This document shows positions 52,623-62,102 of a stretch of DNA of 64,000 nt, one piece after another. This stretch comes from Paenibacillus silagei. GTDB lineage: Bacteria > Bacillota > Bacilli > Paenibacillales > Paenibacillaceae. The position numbers were made by a program, and so were the translations under genes. Each line of letters starts with the position of its first letter. The first letter of the stretch is position 1. The notes under the pieces are model-generated. The model was not told the DNA's origin. It searched no databases and worked only from the letters and a program-made list of their open reading frames with translations. Location of the stretch: contig NZ_JAGGLV010000005.1 in NCBI RefSeq assembly GCF_017874735.1, positions 248,001 to 312,000 of the forward strand. The letters are read 5' to 3'.

Positions 52623-55025
52623 TTATGAGGCCCCTAAACGCCGTGACAGCATGAATTCCTGCAATTCACTGCGGCTGCCTTCCATGAAATACTGCTCCAT
52701 CTCCGCCGTCTTGCCCAGTCTGACGAAATGCTCTGATGTGCTCAGACTCTTGGCGGCAGGCTGCGGGACAAAGGTGATCTTGCCGCCGCTGCGCTCAATG
52801 AAGTCAAGCTCATCGAACACATCCAGCATTCTGCTCACCATACGCACACCAAGCGCCGACTGGCGGCTGAGCCGCAGCAGCACTTCTTGCTCAGGAGTTG
52901 GAGATGCAGCGATTGCGGCGATCCATTGATATAACGATTTGAAATGATCACGGGTGGGAACCTGCAGCCGGTCACGCCCGTCACGGATTGAATGCAGCAG
53001 GGCAATGTTCTCCGCCTCGGGAAAAGCAGTAAACAGTGCTTCCATTTGCTCCGGGGACTCCGGCATATCCAGCACACAGAGCAGTGACAGTCCCTCTTCG
53101 TCACGCGTGCCCTCCGGCTGATGTACAGCCGAGATCCCGGCTGCCTCATCGTATACCCAGAGGGACATGTCCTTCAGATCACGCAGCGGCGTTGTCCGGC
53201 TGTTCTGGAAGACCGCTGCACTCCGGCCGGAACTGCCGCCGCTATAGGTGCGGAGCAGCTCCTGAATATGCGCCGCCTGCTTGACGGCATCGGCCGCGCC
53301 GCGCAGATCGAACAGCTGCGCCTTCGGCACCGCAAGATCCTGCAGCATTAGCTGAGGCTTGCGCGAGCCGTTCCATTCATTGACGGACAGCTCTGCCAGA
53401 ACATCCACGACTGTACCATCCGGAAGCAGATCAGCCAGCGGCCCCTTGCCGAAGGCTACAGCTTCAATCGTCAGCTTGTCCTGCTGGAGCACAAGCTTCA
53501 GGTGCTTGCCCTCCTGACCCATCTTCCGTGTCTCCTTCACAACTGCTCCGCGCAGAATGAATCTCGGCAGCGGATTGGCCATGCCGAACGGCGCAAGCCG
53601 CTCCAGCTCAAGCGCAGCCTGGAGGGTCAGATCGGCAATGGATACCTCCCCGTCCGCAGCCGTAACAGCTACGAAGTCCTCCGGTGTCAGAACAGACGCA
53701 GCATAGCTATTCAGCGCCGCATCGAAGGCTTCCAGCTTGCCCTGCGGCAGACTCATCCCGGCAGCGGCCGGATGTCCTCCGAAGTGGTCCATCAATTCGG
53801 CGCATGAGGATAAGGCTGCATAGATATCCAGACCCGGGATGGAACGGGCAGAGCCCTTGCACATCCCGGTCTCCGGATGAATGTCCAGAATAATAACCGG
53901 ACGGTAATACCGCTCAAGCAGCTTGGAGGCCACAATGCCGACTACGCCGACATTCCAGCCCTGGTCCGCCAGCACTATAATATCCGGCAGTCCGCTCCGG
54001 CTGATTCTCTCCTCCAGCTTGGCTGTGGCTTCGGTGACAATTCGCTCGACAACCAGTTGGCGTTCCTTGTTCAGCAGATCCAGCTCTCCGGCAAATTGCT
54101 CAGCTTCTGCCGCATCTTCCGTGGTCAGCAGTGTAACCGCCCGGCCAGCATGATCCAGTCTTCCGCTGGCATTAATACGCGGCGCCATCCCGAAGGCGAT
54201 ATTCACCGCACTGACGGTGTTCATCGCAATACCGCCCACCGAGAGCAGCGCACGGATGCCCGGGAACGACGAATTCCGCATGCTGCTGAGGCCTCTGCGC
54301 ACCAGACTGCGGTTCTCGCCCAGCAGCGGCATCAGATCAGCAACGGTACCTATAGCGGCAATCTCACACCATTCCTCAGGCACTTCACTGCCAAGGAGCG
54401 CCTCAGCCAGCTTGTAAGCCACCCCCACTCCAGCCAGACCCTTGAAGGGATACGGGCAGTCCGGCAGCTTCGGGTTAATCAGGGCATACGCCTCGGGCAA
54501 CAGCTCCGGCGGCTCATGATGATCCGTGACAATAACATCAATGCCCAGCTCCGAGGCATAGGCAATCTGATGATAGGCACTGATACCAGTATCAACCGTA
54601 ATGACGAGAGATACACCCTGCTGGACCGCCCAGTCCAACGCATGATTATGCAGTCCATAGCCTTCATTGGAGCGATGGGGAATATAAATATCAAAAGAGG
54701 CCCCAAGATGACGCAGAAGGTAGATCATCAGCGCAGTGCTGGAAACCCCGTCCGCATCATAATCACCATACACCAGAATATGTTCTTCCTCTTGCAGTGC
54801 CTTCTGTATCCGCGGCACCGCTTCAGCCATTCCTTTGAGCAGGAATGGATCATGTCTATCTTCCGCTCCTGAATCCATGAATACCCTTGCCTTGTCGGCG
54901 GTATCCATCCCTCTTTGCACCAGCAGTGAAGAAAGGAGCGGAGAAATAGAAAGGCTCCGGGCCAGTTCCGAAATACGCTCGGAATTGGCTGCCGGAGATT
55001 GCCAGCTTGTTTTAGAATGAAGCAA
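52623..55025 (-). CDS. recJ: Single-stranded-DNA-specific exonuclease RecJ
   Basis: This 800-residue DHH-family 5'-3' exonuclease has metal motifs DYDADGVSSTALMIYLL, VITVDTGIS and the DHH motif VIVTDHHEPPELLPEA, plus the DHHA1 motif GGHPAAAGMSL. The C-terminal extension of about 220 residues is typical of Firmicutes RecJ. The TTG start has AGGTGA 6-8 nt upstream. It begins the recJ-apt unit. Confidence 0.95.
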   Translation of the reverse strand: MLHSKTSWQSPAANSERISELARSLSISPLLSSLLVQRGMDTADKARVFMDSGAEDRHDPFLLKGMAEAVPRIQKALQEEEHILVYGDYDADGVSSTALMIYLLRHLGASFDIYIPHRSNEGYGLHNHALDWAVQQGVSLVITVDTGISAYHQIAYASELGIDVIVTDHHEPPELLPEAYALINPKLPDCPYPFKGLAGVGVAYKLAEALLGSEVPEEWCEIAAIGTVADLMPLLGENRSLVRRGLSSMRNSSFPGIRALLSVGGIAMNTVSAVNIAFGMAPRINASGRLDHAGRAVTLLTTEDAAEAEQFAGELDLLNKERQLVVERIVTEATAKLEERISRSGLPDIIVLADQGWNVGVVGIVASKLLERYYRPVIILDIHPETGMCKGSARSIPGLDIYAALSSCAELMDHFGGHPAAAGMSLPQGKLEAFDAALNSYAASVLTPEDFVAVTAADGEVSIADLTLQAALELERLAPFGMANPLPRFILRGAVVKETRKMGQEGKHLKLVLQQDKLTIEAVAFGKGPLADLLPDGTVVDVLAELSVNEWNGSRKPQLMLQDLAVPKAQLFDLRGAADAVKQAAHIQELLRTYSGGSSGRSAAVFQNSRTTPLRDLKDMSLWVYDEAAGISAVHQPEGTRDEEGLSLLCVLDMPESPEQMEALFTAFPEAENIALLHSIRDGRDRLQVPTRDHFKSLYQWIAAIAASPTPEQEVLLRLSRQSALGVRMVSRMLDVFDELDFIERSGGKITFVPQPAAKSLSTSEHFVRLGKTAEMEQYFMEGSRSELQEFMLSRRLGAS

Positions 55026-55054
55026 TACAGTTCACCTTTCTCTCACCTTGCAGA

Positions 55055-56020
55055 CTACTGAAGCAGCGTGGGAATATCGTTGTCCACAAGCTCGTGATTG
55101 CTTTTATAAGGATAACCCGGATCATACGGCACAACATCCATATGAACCTCGCCTACATGAACGAACCGGTGCTGCAGCAGCTTGCGGGCACATTCTGAAA
55201 TATCCTGGGCCTCCATCACGCTGATCCGAGGATTCACACTAATCTTCACATGCAGATTCACATAACTGCCTTCCTCCAGCGCCCGGAGCTGCTCCACCCG
55301 GATGACTCCATGCACCCGCTGAACCGTCTCAATGAAGCTGGCAGCTTCCTCGGAAGGAAGCTCCTGAATCTTCTTGCTGTATACAGAGGAAGCAATTAAC
55401 GAATAGCCTTTGCGGAGAATCAGACATCCGGTCAGCAGAGCTGCAATGGGGTCCATGTAGAGCAGAGGATGCCAGTTCAAGTATCCTCCAGTTATGGCCA
55501 GGGCAATTCCGATAAATACAGTTATAGAGGTGTACAGGCTGAACCGGTGGCTATCGGCATAAGCAGCATGACTGCCGTCACCCTTTTTTTTGAAATAACG
55601 GTACTGGTATTGAAATACAGCCTCTTTGAACACAATGCACAGCAGGACAGCAACAAGCGCTGACTCCTCCGGTGCCGACAGATGTCCCCTTGTCAAATCA
55701 CGGATAGCCGAGAAAGCAACCTGCAGCCCGCCCATAATAATCAGCACAGAGAACAGAATAGCCGCCATCGGCTCCTTGCTTCCTTGCGCAGCCCGGCCGC
55801 GTTCCGCTGAGCCTTCTGCCTTGTGGCTCTGCTTCAGGTTCCACGGAATCACCCCCGCCAGTCTGGCAGCGGCATCGGCTCCGGAATAGATTGCATCCCC
55901 CAACAATGCCTTGCTGCCTGACAGATAACCGATACTACCCTTGGCTAGAGCGAGTAGAACATCACTAAGGATTCCGGTCCAGGCAACAGTTTGTTTCCGG
56001 GGTAATGGTTTGTCATTCAT
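55055..56020 (-). CDS. Cation diffusion facilitator-like protein with degenerate metal site
   Basis: This 321-residue CDF-fold protein has about six membrane helices (about 12-205) and a C-terminal ferredoxin-like cytoplasmic domain (GVIRVEQLRALEEGSYVNLHV). In CDF metal carriers helices 2 and 5 each carry an HxxxD pair. Here helix 2 reads GDAIYSGAD (Tyr in place of His) and helix 5 reads ADSHRFSLYTS, which aligns as SxxxS. Transport activity is therefore doubtful. ATG 56020 has AAGGAGG 7 nt upstream. It lies 29 nt upstream of recJ. Confidence 0.82.
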   Translation of the reverse strand: MNDKPLPRKQTVAWTGILSDVLLALAKGSIGYLSGSKALLGDAIYSGADAAARLAGVIPWNLKQSHKAEGSAERGRAAQGSKEPMAAILFSVLIIMGGLQVAFSAIRDLTRGHLSAPEESALVAVLLCIVFKEAVFQYQYRYFKKKGDGSHAAYADSHRFSLYTSITVFIGIALAITGGYLNWHPLLYMDPIAALLTGCLILRKGYSLIASSVYSKKIQELPSEEAASFIETVQRVHGVIRVEQLRALEEGSYVNLHVKISVNPRISVMEAQDISECARKLLQHRFVHVGEVHMDVVPYDPGYPYKSNHELVDNDIPTLLQ

Positions 56021-56141
56021 AACGAGGCCCTCCTTACCACTAGCAGGTAAACTCATGATGATGAAATCAAGCAAGACGCCCTGACCCGAAGATTCCGAAA
56101 AGCCGCGTCGCTACAGACGCGGCTTACAGAATAACCGGGTG

Positions 56142-57041
56142 TTAGGCTTTGGCCGGGGTCTTCGCCGCAGGCTTCTGGTTCTTTTTCAGGAGCAGCCAGA
56201 GCGGACTTGCGATGAAGATCGATGAATACGCTCCGAAGAGCAGACCGATAACCATAGCAAGCGAGAACATACGGATCGACTCCCCGCCCATAATCAGCAG
56301 GAAGAATGCGGCAATAAATACGGTGAAGGCTGTATAAAGAGAACGCATGAGTGTCTGCATTACACTTTTGTTAACCAGGTGCTTCAGATCCTCATAAGAC
56401 TTCTGCTTGCCGAAGCGCAGATTCTCGCGTATCCGGTCAAAGATAACGATGGTATCGTTAATCGAGTAACCGATAATAGTCAGCACCGCGACAATGAAGG
56501 TGATGTCTACCTCCAGACGGAAGATCGAGAAGACCGCCACTACCATGAATGCGTCATGAAGCAGCGCCACAATGGAAGCCAGCGCAAAACGCCATTCAAA
56601 ACGGATACTTACATAGATGATAATCCCGATACTGGATAACAGCACGGAATAGATCGCATTGCGGGCCAGTTCCTTAGCCATCTCAGTATCTACGGTATTG
56701 ATTTCAAAAGACGCCTTGTCATCAATCTTGTTGATTGACTTCTTGAGGGTCTCACTTTGTGCATCACTCAGCTCTTGATCATAGCGGATGTTGACCCGCT
56801 TGTCGCCGATGGTAACGGTTGGTTCATGCTCGATGCCCGCATCCTTCAGAGCCGGCTGCAGCTCAGCCAGCGTGACACTCTTAGAGAGCGCTACGTCCAC
56901 ATTGGACCCGGCCTTGAAGTCAACGCTGTAGTTCAGGCCGAAGGTTGCCAGAAAGACGAGCCCCGCCACAGTAAGGGCAATCGAGAAGATATAGAAGAAT
57001 TTACTTAAATGTACGAAATCAAGCTCTTTCTTAAAGCGCAC
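56142..57041 (-). CDS. secF: Protein translocase subunit SecF
   Basis: This 299-residue RND-like membrane protein has six helices. It starts [20 protein letters not shown] and has [12 protein letters not shown], the helix-4 region [26 protein letters not shown] (here [20 protein letters not shown]) and [20 protein letters not shown]-like ending. With SecD it pulls exported proteins using the proton gradient. GTG 57041 is 9 nt from GGAGA; GTG 57050 is too close to it. It overlaps secD by 11 bp. B. subtilis has a fused SecDF; here the genes are separate. Confidence 0.94.
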   Translation of the reverse strand: [299 protein letters not shown]

Positions 57042-58284
57042 TGATGTCACTCTCCTTTACCCCAAATTGCTTCGGCTTGTTGAGTGCGCCGGCTTTAACC
57101 AGCACAGTCAGCAGCCAGTGGGCAAAATAAAGGTTTGTTACAATACTAAGTACAATTTCCACGATCAGAATCAGTGCGAAGCCTTTAACCGCACCCGTAC
57201 CGAAGGCGAACATGACAGCCGCTACGATAATAGTAGTTACATTCGCATCCATAACTGTACGGAAGGAGGTCTTGTTCCCTGCTTTGACGGAAGACATAAT
57301 GCCCTTCCCGCTGCGCATTTCTTCCCTGATCCGTTCATTGGTAATGATATTGGCATCGACGGCCATCCCTATACCGAGGATGAACGCGGCGATTCCGGGA
57401 AGGGTCAGTGTAAAGTCTGCCAGGACAAATACCAGAATCAGCAGCCAGGTGTGCAGGATCAGCGCAAAGCTGGCCAGTACGCCCGGAAGACGGTACATAA
57501 GCAGCATGAAGATCAAAATAATCACAGAACCGACAATCCCGGCTCTGACGGTCTCATCCAAGGATTGCTTACCCAGTGTAGCCCCTACGCTCTGGGAATA
57601 TTTCTCTGTCAGCTTCAGCGGCAAAGCACCGAGGTTGATTGTATCGGCAATCTCACGGGCTTCATCCAGTGTATATCCCCCGGAAATCGAAGCTTTACCA
57701 TCGGTCAGGACAGCTCGTACCGTTGGGGGGGCAGATAACAGGTTCTCATCCAGATAGATAGCGAGTTCCTTACCCAGCAGGCGCTCGGTAATCTCTGCGA
57801 ATTTCTTCTTGTCTTTGATGGAGATGCTGATTTCGGGCCGGTTCAGTTGATCGCGTTGAACCTCTGCCGCACCTTCAACAAAGTCACTGCCTACAAGCTC
57901 AATCTTGCTGTACACCCCGGGAGCATCCCCTTCATTGGCACTGCGGAAGGTCAGAACTGCGGGTTCTTTCATTTTCTTGCGGACCTCTGCTTCGTCGGTT
58001 ACACCTGCGATCTTCAGACGGATGCGGTCCGTACCTTCGGTGGTCACCTCAGGCTCGCTGGTTCCGAGTGCATTCGCCCGCTTCTCGAGGCTCTCTGCAG
58101 TCTTCTGCAGCGAAGCGCGGGTCAGAGTTCCTCCCGTATCCATTGGCTCGGCGTGGTACAGAATTTCGAATCCGCCCTTGAGGTCAAGACCCAGACGGAC
58201 TCTGTCCAGCAGCCCGGGAGTAGTAAATACCATGACGCCCGTTAGAACGACCACGGTAATGATAAAGCTCAACATTCTCTTCAT
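57031..58284 (-). CDS. secD: Protein translocase subunit SecD
   Basis: This 417-residue protein has an N-terminal helix, then DRVRLGLDLKGGFEILYHAE (the D1 motif of SecD), a periplasmic-like P1 domain (about 40-230), and five helices with LPGIAAFILGIGMAVDANII, the signature helix-4 motif. GGGGA lies upstream of ATG. The first gene of secD-secF; comN lies further downstream in the map but upstream in transcription. Confidence 0.95.
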   Translation of the reverse strand: MKRMLSFIITVVVLTGVMVFTTPGLLDRVRLGLDLKGGFEILYHAEPMDTGGTLTRASLQKTAESLEKRANALGTSEPEVTTEGTDRIRLKIAGVTDEAEVRKKMKEPAVLTFRSANEGDAPGVYSKIELVGSDFVEGAAEVQRDQLNRPEISISIKDKKKFAEITERLLGKELAIYLDENLLSAPPTVRAVLTDGKASISGGYTLDEAREIADTINLGALPLKLTEKYSQSVGATLGKQSLDETVRAGIVGSVIILIFMLLMYRLPGVLASFALILHTWLLILVFVLADFTLTLPGIAAFILGIGMAVDANIITNERIREEMRSGKGIMSSVKAGNKTSFRTVMDANVTTIIVAAVMFAFGTGAVKGFALILIVEIVLSIVTNLYFAHWLLTVLVKAGALNKPKQFGVKESDISAL

Positions 58285-58517
58285 GCTCTAGCTAGTTCCC
58301 CTTTCATTACTTCAATATTCCTATTATAGCTACGTGCGAAATGACCGTCAATTCAGAAGGAATGACGGTGTCTTGATTCACACAAAGAAACGGCAGGTTC
58401 TGCTGCAAAGCGTGGATACCTCCGTTTGATAGGACAAGTCTGAACACTCTTTACTTACTTTACTGCTTCCTGTACCCGTTTGCAAAAGAAAATCGTTCCT
58501 TTTGGCAAATCCCCCCG

Positions 58518-58769
58518 TTAATTCAATCCCCGGTAGGCCGCCAAGGTCAGATAAGTCATATAACTGCCTGACTTGAGTGAATAAATGTCATTGACCAGCC
58601 TGTGCAGGGGAGGTCTTCCCTCTTTGGCATAATTGCGGCTGATGCAATCCCAAATATCCTTACCGGTCACATATTCATAGCCGAGGAGCCGGAATTCCTC
58701 CGCTTTGCTGATGCACATGGCTTCGATATCTTCACTAAGCTCGTCATATCTCCATTGTTCCGATTCCAC
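58518..58769 (-). CDS. comN: Post-transcriptional regulator ComN
   Basis: This 83-residue helical protein contains DIEAMCISKAEEFRLLGYEY, VTGKDIWDCI and PLHRLVNDIYSLKSGSYMTY, the ComN/YrzD signature. In B. subtilis ComN promotes comE mRNA accumulation and binds DivIVA. GTG 58769 stands 9 nt after GGAGG; the frame's earlier Met at 58796 lacks a ribosome site. In B. subtilis comN also lies between secDF and spoVB. The 58285-58517 gap shows no clear element. Confidence 0.88.
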   Translation of the reverse strand: MESEQWRYDELSEDIEAMCISKAEEFRLLGYEYVTGKDIWDCISRNYAKEGRPPLHRLVNDIYSLKSGSYMTYLTLAAYRGLN

Positions 58770-58983
58770 GTGCAGGCACCTCCAAAGATTCCTCAATTAC
58801 GTATGCTCAGTGGTACGTATTCGACCCTGCGCTCACACTTTCCTGCTTAAGACCAAAAAACTTGTCTACAGAATGCTTGTCATGCAGCGCACCTGTACCG
58901 GCATATCCTTATACAAGCCTGGCTTGGTTATGGCGGTAATTCACCTGCAGTTTCATCTCATATGTAGGAAGAAGGAGTGCCCT

Positions 58984-60585
58984 GTGAGGAAACAGACCTT
59001 TATACAAGGAACGATCATCCTGCTGCTCGCCGGTATCATTAACCGGATGCTTGGCTTCATTCCCCGGATTGCCCTGCCCCGGATCATCGGCGCTGAGGGG
59101 GTGGGTCTGTATCAGCTCGGATACCCGTTTTTCATTGTGCTCATTACGGTAATTACGGGGGGAATCCCGCTGGCGATTGCCAAGCTGGTTGCCGAAGCCG
59201 AAGGAGAGAACCGCCCGGAGCAGTCGCGCAAAATCCTGCAAACCGGCCTCGCTCTCAGCCTGTCGCTGGGCATTGTGTTCACCTTCGTCGCCCTGTTCAG
59301 CGCCTCCTGGGTATCCAGCGTTCTTCTGACGGACCAGCGTGTCTATTATACCTTCGTCAGCATGACCCCCATGATCGCCATCGTCGCCGTTTCATCCATC
59401 TACCGGGGATACTTTCAAGGCAGGCAGAACATGATTCCCTCGGCCTTCTCCTCCGTGCTGGAATCGGTCATCCGGATCTTCTTCATGCTGTGGTTCTCCT
59501 GGATGCTGCTGCCGAAGGGCATCGCCTTTGCGGCCGCGGGTGCCATGCTTGGCGTGACTGTGGGGGAGATCGCCGGAATGCTGGCCCTGCTGGGGCAATA
59601 TTATTTTAACGACAAAAAAGACAGGTCTGAACTCCCGCCTAACGTGGAACCTATGGTTCAGGATACGCAGGGCAGTGCCGGACGCGAACCCGCGCAGACG
59701 ACTACACCTGTCTTCAAGCGTCTCATCGGCATTTCAATACCGGTAACTGCCGGACGACTGATCGGCTCATTCTCTTACCTTCTGGAATCGATTATTACCG
59801 TGCGCAGCCTCGCGCTCGCCGGAATCGCAGCCGCCGCTGCAACCGCACAATATGGTTCCTTGCAGGGAATGGTGATTCCGCTGCTGCTGCTGCCGGGTGT
59901 GCTCAGCTCCTCGCTGGCCGTCTCCCTTGTCCCTTCCTTATCCGAGGCCGCCGCCCGCAACGATTTGCCTACGATTCACAAAAGAATGCACCAGGCCCTG
60001 CGGCTGGCCATGGTGACCGGTGCCCCGTTTGCTGCTGTTATGTATATTCTTGCCGTACCGCTCTGTACGCTAATGTACGGCAATGCGGCGGATACGGCCC
60101 CTATGCTTAGGATGATGGCCCCGTTCGCTGTGTTTCTCTATGTCCAGGCCCCGCTGCAGGCTGCCCTTCAGGCCATGGACCGGCCGGGCAAAGCACTGAT
60201 CAATACGCTGATAGGAGCCGTTGTCAAAATCCTGCTGATTCTCCTGCTGGCCTCCCGGCCAGAATACGGTATTCTGGGCGCCATCATCGCCATCATGGTT
60301 AACAGCCTGCTTGTCACGCTTCTGCACGGCTACAGTGTAGTCAAGCTCACCGCCATGTCCTTGCGCTGGTCGGACCCGCTCAAAATCCTGGCCGCTACGG
60401 TCATCATGGCCGCCGGGATGTCGTATGTCTATACTTCTGTTCCAATCTCACAGTCGCAGTGGATACAATTCTTAGCTGCTGCCGCCTGCGGCATGGCCAT
60501 CTATCTGAGCATCTGCCTGTTATCCGGGCTGATCTCCAGGCGTGACCTGGAACGGGTGCCCTTTTTCAGACGCTGGCGCAATTAG
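58984..60585 (+). CDS. spoVB: Stage V sporulation protein B (MOP-family flippase)
   Basis: This 533-residue membrane protein with about 14 helices belongs to the MurJ/MATE-like polysaccharide exporter group. It starts (GTG)RKQTFIQGTIILLLAGIIN with RMLGFIPRIALPRIIGAEGV next. SpoVB is needed for spore cortex synthesis, presumably as a lipid flippase. GTG 58984 has AAGGAG 6 nt upstream; the frame extends 93 codons further without start signals. Its end overlaps the convergent DUF421 gene by 4 bp. Confidence 0.92.
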   Translation: MRKQTFIQGTIILLLAGIINRMLGFIPRIALPRIIGAEGVGLYQLGYPFFIVLITVITGGIPLAIAKLVAEAEGENRPEQSRKILQTGLALSLSLGIVFTFVALFSASWVSSVLLTDQRVYYTFVSMTPMIAIVAVSSIYRGYFQGRQNMIPSAFSSVLESVIRIFFMLWFSWMLLPKGIAFAAAGAMLGVTVGEIAGMLALLGQYYFNDKKDRSELPPNVEPMVQDTQGSAGREPAQTTTPVFKRLIGISIPVTAGRLIGSFSYLLESIITVRSLALAGIAAAAATAQYGSLQGMVIPLLLLPGVLSSSLAVSLVPSLSEAAARNDLPTIHKRMHQALRLAMVTGAPFAAVMYILAVPLCTLMYGNAADTAPMLRMMAPFAVFLYVQAPLQAALQAMDRPGKALINTLIGAVVKILLILLLASRPEYGILGAIIAIMVNSLLVTLLHGYSVVKLTAMSLRWSDPLKILAATVIMAAGMSYVYTSVPISQSQWIQFLAAAACGMAIYLSICLLSGLISRRDLERVPFFRRWRN

Positions 60586-61391
60586 GTTGGCTTCCCCTTA
60601 TCCGGGCTGATCGGGGCAATATAGAGTTCTCCCTTATGATCCACGGAGCACAGGAAAACATCCCGGAAATCAGAGACACCCTTCTGCCGGATCTGGGTTC
60701 TAAGCCAGAACCGGTTCTTGCCGATCATCTCCAGATTTCCGTCCTGCACCTTCCCGTCCATAATCAGCGGAATCGGCAGTCCTTCATAACGGATCTTATG
60801 CTTCGGCAGCTTCACAGAAGCAGAGTCGCCGCCGGGTGATTCAGCATCGCCGGAGTCCTTCTGGTTATCGCCGTTCTTCTCCTTCCGCTCTGCGCCGGAG
60901 CTACTGTTGCCCGATTGATTGGATGAGGTGACGTTGGTATTCTTCTCAATCACCGTTAACTGCCCGCTTGTCTCCAGGATAGCGAACTCCACATCTGCCG
61001 GACTGACAATATTCTGCCCGCGGAGCTGCAGCAGCAGATCATCAATATTATACCGCTGCCTGCGCATTTCGCCCCGGTGAATCTTCCCGTCCGAGATCAG
61101 AATGCTGGGCCTGCCATCCACCATTAAGCGCAGCTTCCGGCTCTTCAAGCTGAGCTGTGCGACCAGCACCTGAATCAGCACCAGGGTCGCCATAGGAACA
61201 ACACCATCATAAATAGGCCGCTCGATATCCTCAATCACAAAGACACCGATCTCGGCAATCATGATGGAAATGGTCAGGTCAAATACAGACAGCTTGCCGA
61301 TTTCACGTTTGCCCATGATGCGCATGCTCAGGAAAATGAAGATATACATCAGCACGGTCAGAAAGATATGGGTCGTAATATGCTGGAACAT
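60582..61391 (-). CDS. DUF421 membrane protein (YrbG-like)
   Basis: This 269-residue protein has three N-terminal helices (about 8-80), with SMRIMGKREIGKLSVFDLTI typical of DUF421, then a cytoplasmic YetF-like domain (RKLRLMVDGRPSILISDGKI...). A low-complexity Ser/Asn/Gly/Glu insert (about 165-200) splits the domain before PLIMDGKVQDGNL. The function is unknown; YetF-family proteins act in spores of Bacillus. GGGGAG lies before ATG. B. subtilis yrbG is at the same place near spoVB. Confidence 0.87.
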   Translation of the reverse strand: MFQHITTHIFLTVLMYIFIFLSMRIMGKREIGKLSVFDLTISIMIAEIGVFVIEDIERPIYDGVVPMATLVLIQVLVAQLSLKSRKLRLMVDGRPSILISDGKIHRGEMRRQRYNIDDLLLQLRGQNIVSPADVEFAILETSGQLTVIEKNTNVTSSNQSGNSSSGAERKEKNGDNQKDSGDAESPGGDSASVKLPKHKIRYEGLPIPLIMDGKVQDGNLEMIGKNRFWLRTQIRQKGVSDFRDVFLCSVDHKGELYIAPISPDKGKPT

Positions 61392-61591
61392 ATTCTCTTC
61401 GCTCCCCTTCCGCTACTCCCCCATACTGGCGGATTAATGTACCCCTATTCTGACCTGACCGTAAAGGGAACATTCGGAAAGCTGCTGATTAATTACTGGT
61501 AAAAGTCATACCGCCTATTCTTGTACTATTGGGGCAAGCCTCCCCATACAATAATTAGTATCCGGTTAACAAACTTTTAGGGGGTTTTACC

Positions 61592-61984
61592 ATGTCTCTG
61601 ATCAGGCGTCTATTCTCATGGAAAATATCTAGTCCGGTATTATCGGGTTTAATCCGCTCGTTCCTGTGGATGATGCTGGGTGCGTTCATCCTCTCCCTCC
61701 TGCTCTGGGGCAGCGGACTGCAGGAACAGGATCTCACCATGTACACCTACATTGTGCACGGCGTCGCTGCCGCATTCGGAGGCTTGACCGCAGGCAGCAG
61801 GGCCGTCCGCAGAGGCTGGTACCAAGGAGCACTCACAGGCATGTTATACGGACTGGCTGTACTGCTGATCGGATTTTTGGCGCTTGACAGTTCACCGGGA
61901 GGAATGGACTTCCTGTGGGTTCTGGCGGCTGCAGGCATTAGCGCACTTGGAGGAATGTTTGGAGTTAATTTACAGAAATCCTAA
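61592..61984 (+). CDS. TIGR04086-family membrane protein (YrzE-like)
   Basis: The 130-residue protein has four membrane helices, including SGLIRSFLWMMLGAFILSLL, GVAAAFGGLTAGSRAVRRGW and WVLAAAGISALGGMFGVNL. The size and helix pattern match the TIGR04086 family, which has no known function. AGGGGG stands 7 nt before ATG. In B. subtilis yrzE occupies the same place between spoVB/yrbG and yajC. Confidence 0.85.
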   Translation: MSLIRRLFSWKISSPVLSGLIRSFLWMMLGAFILSLLLWGSGLQEQDLTMYTYIVHGVAAAFGGLTAGSRAVRRGWYQGALTGMLYGLAVLLIGFLALDSSPGGMDFLWVLAAAGISALGGMFGVNLQKS

Positions 61985-62078
61985 TTAATATAATTTTCAA
62001 AAATTGAAACCTTCCCTTGAAAATATGGTACACTACCTATGTCTGACTTCATATGAGCGATTATCAAGGAGGCTTCGA

Positions 62079-62102
62079 ATGCTTTGCTGTATCAGTCCAT
62101 GA
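62079..62102 (+). CDS. Putative 7-residue leader peptide, stop overlapping next start
   Basis: AAGGAGG lies 6 nt before ATG 62079, which opens MLCCISP and stops at TGA 62100-62102. The TGA overlaps ATG 62099 of the PAP2 gene (ATGA), so the strong ribosome site serves the short frame and the main gene would be reached by reinitiation. Confidence 0.4.
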   Translation: MLCCISP

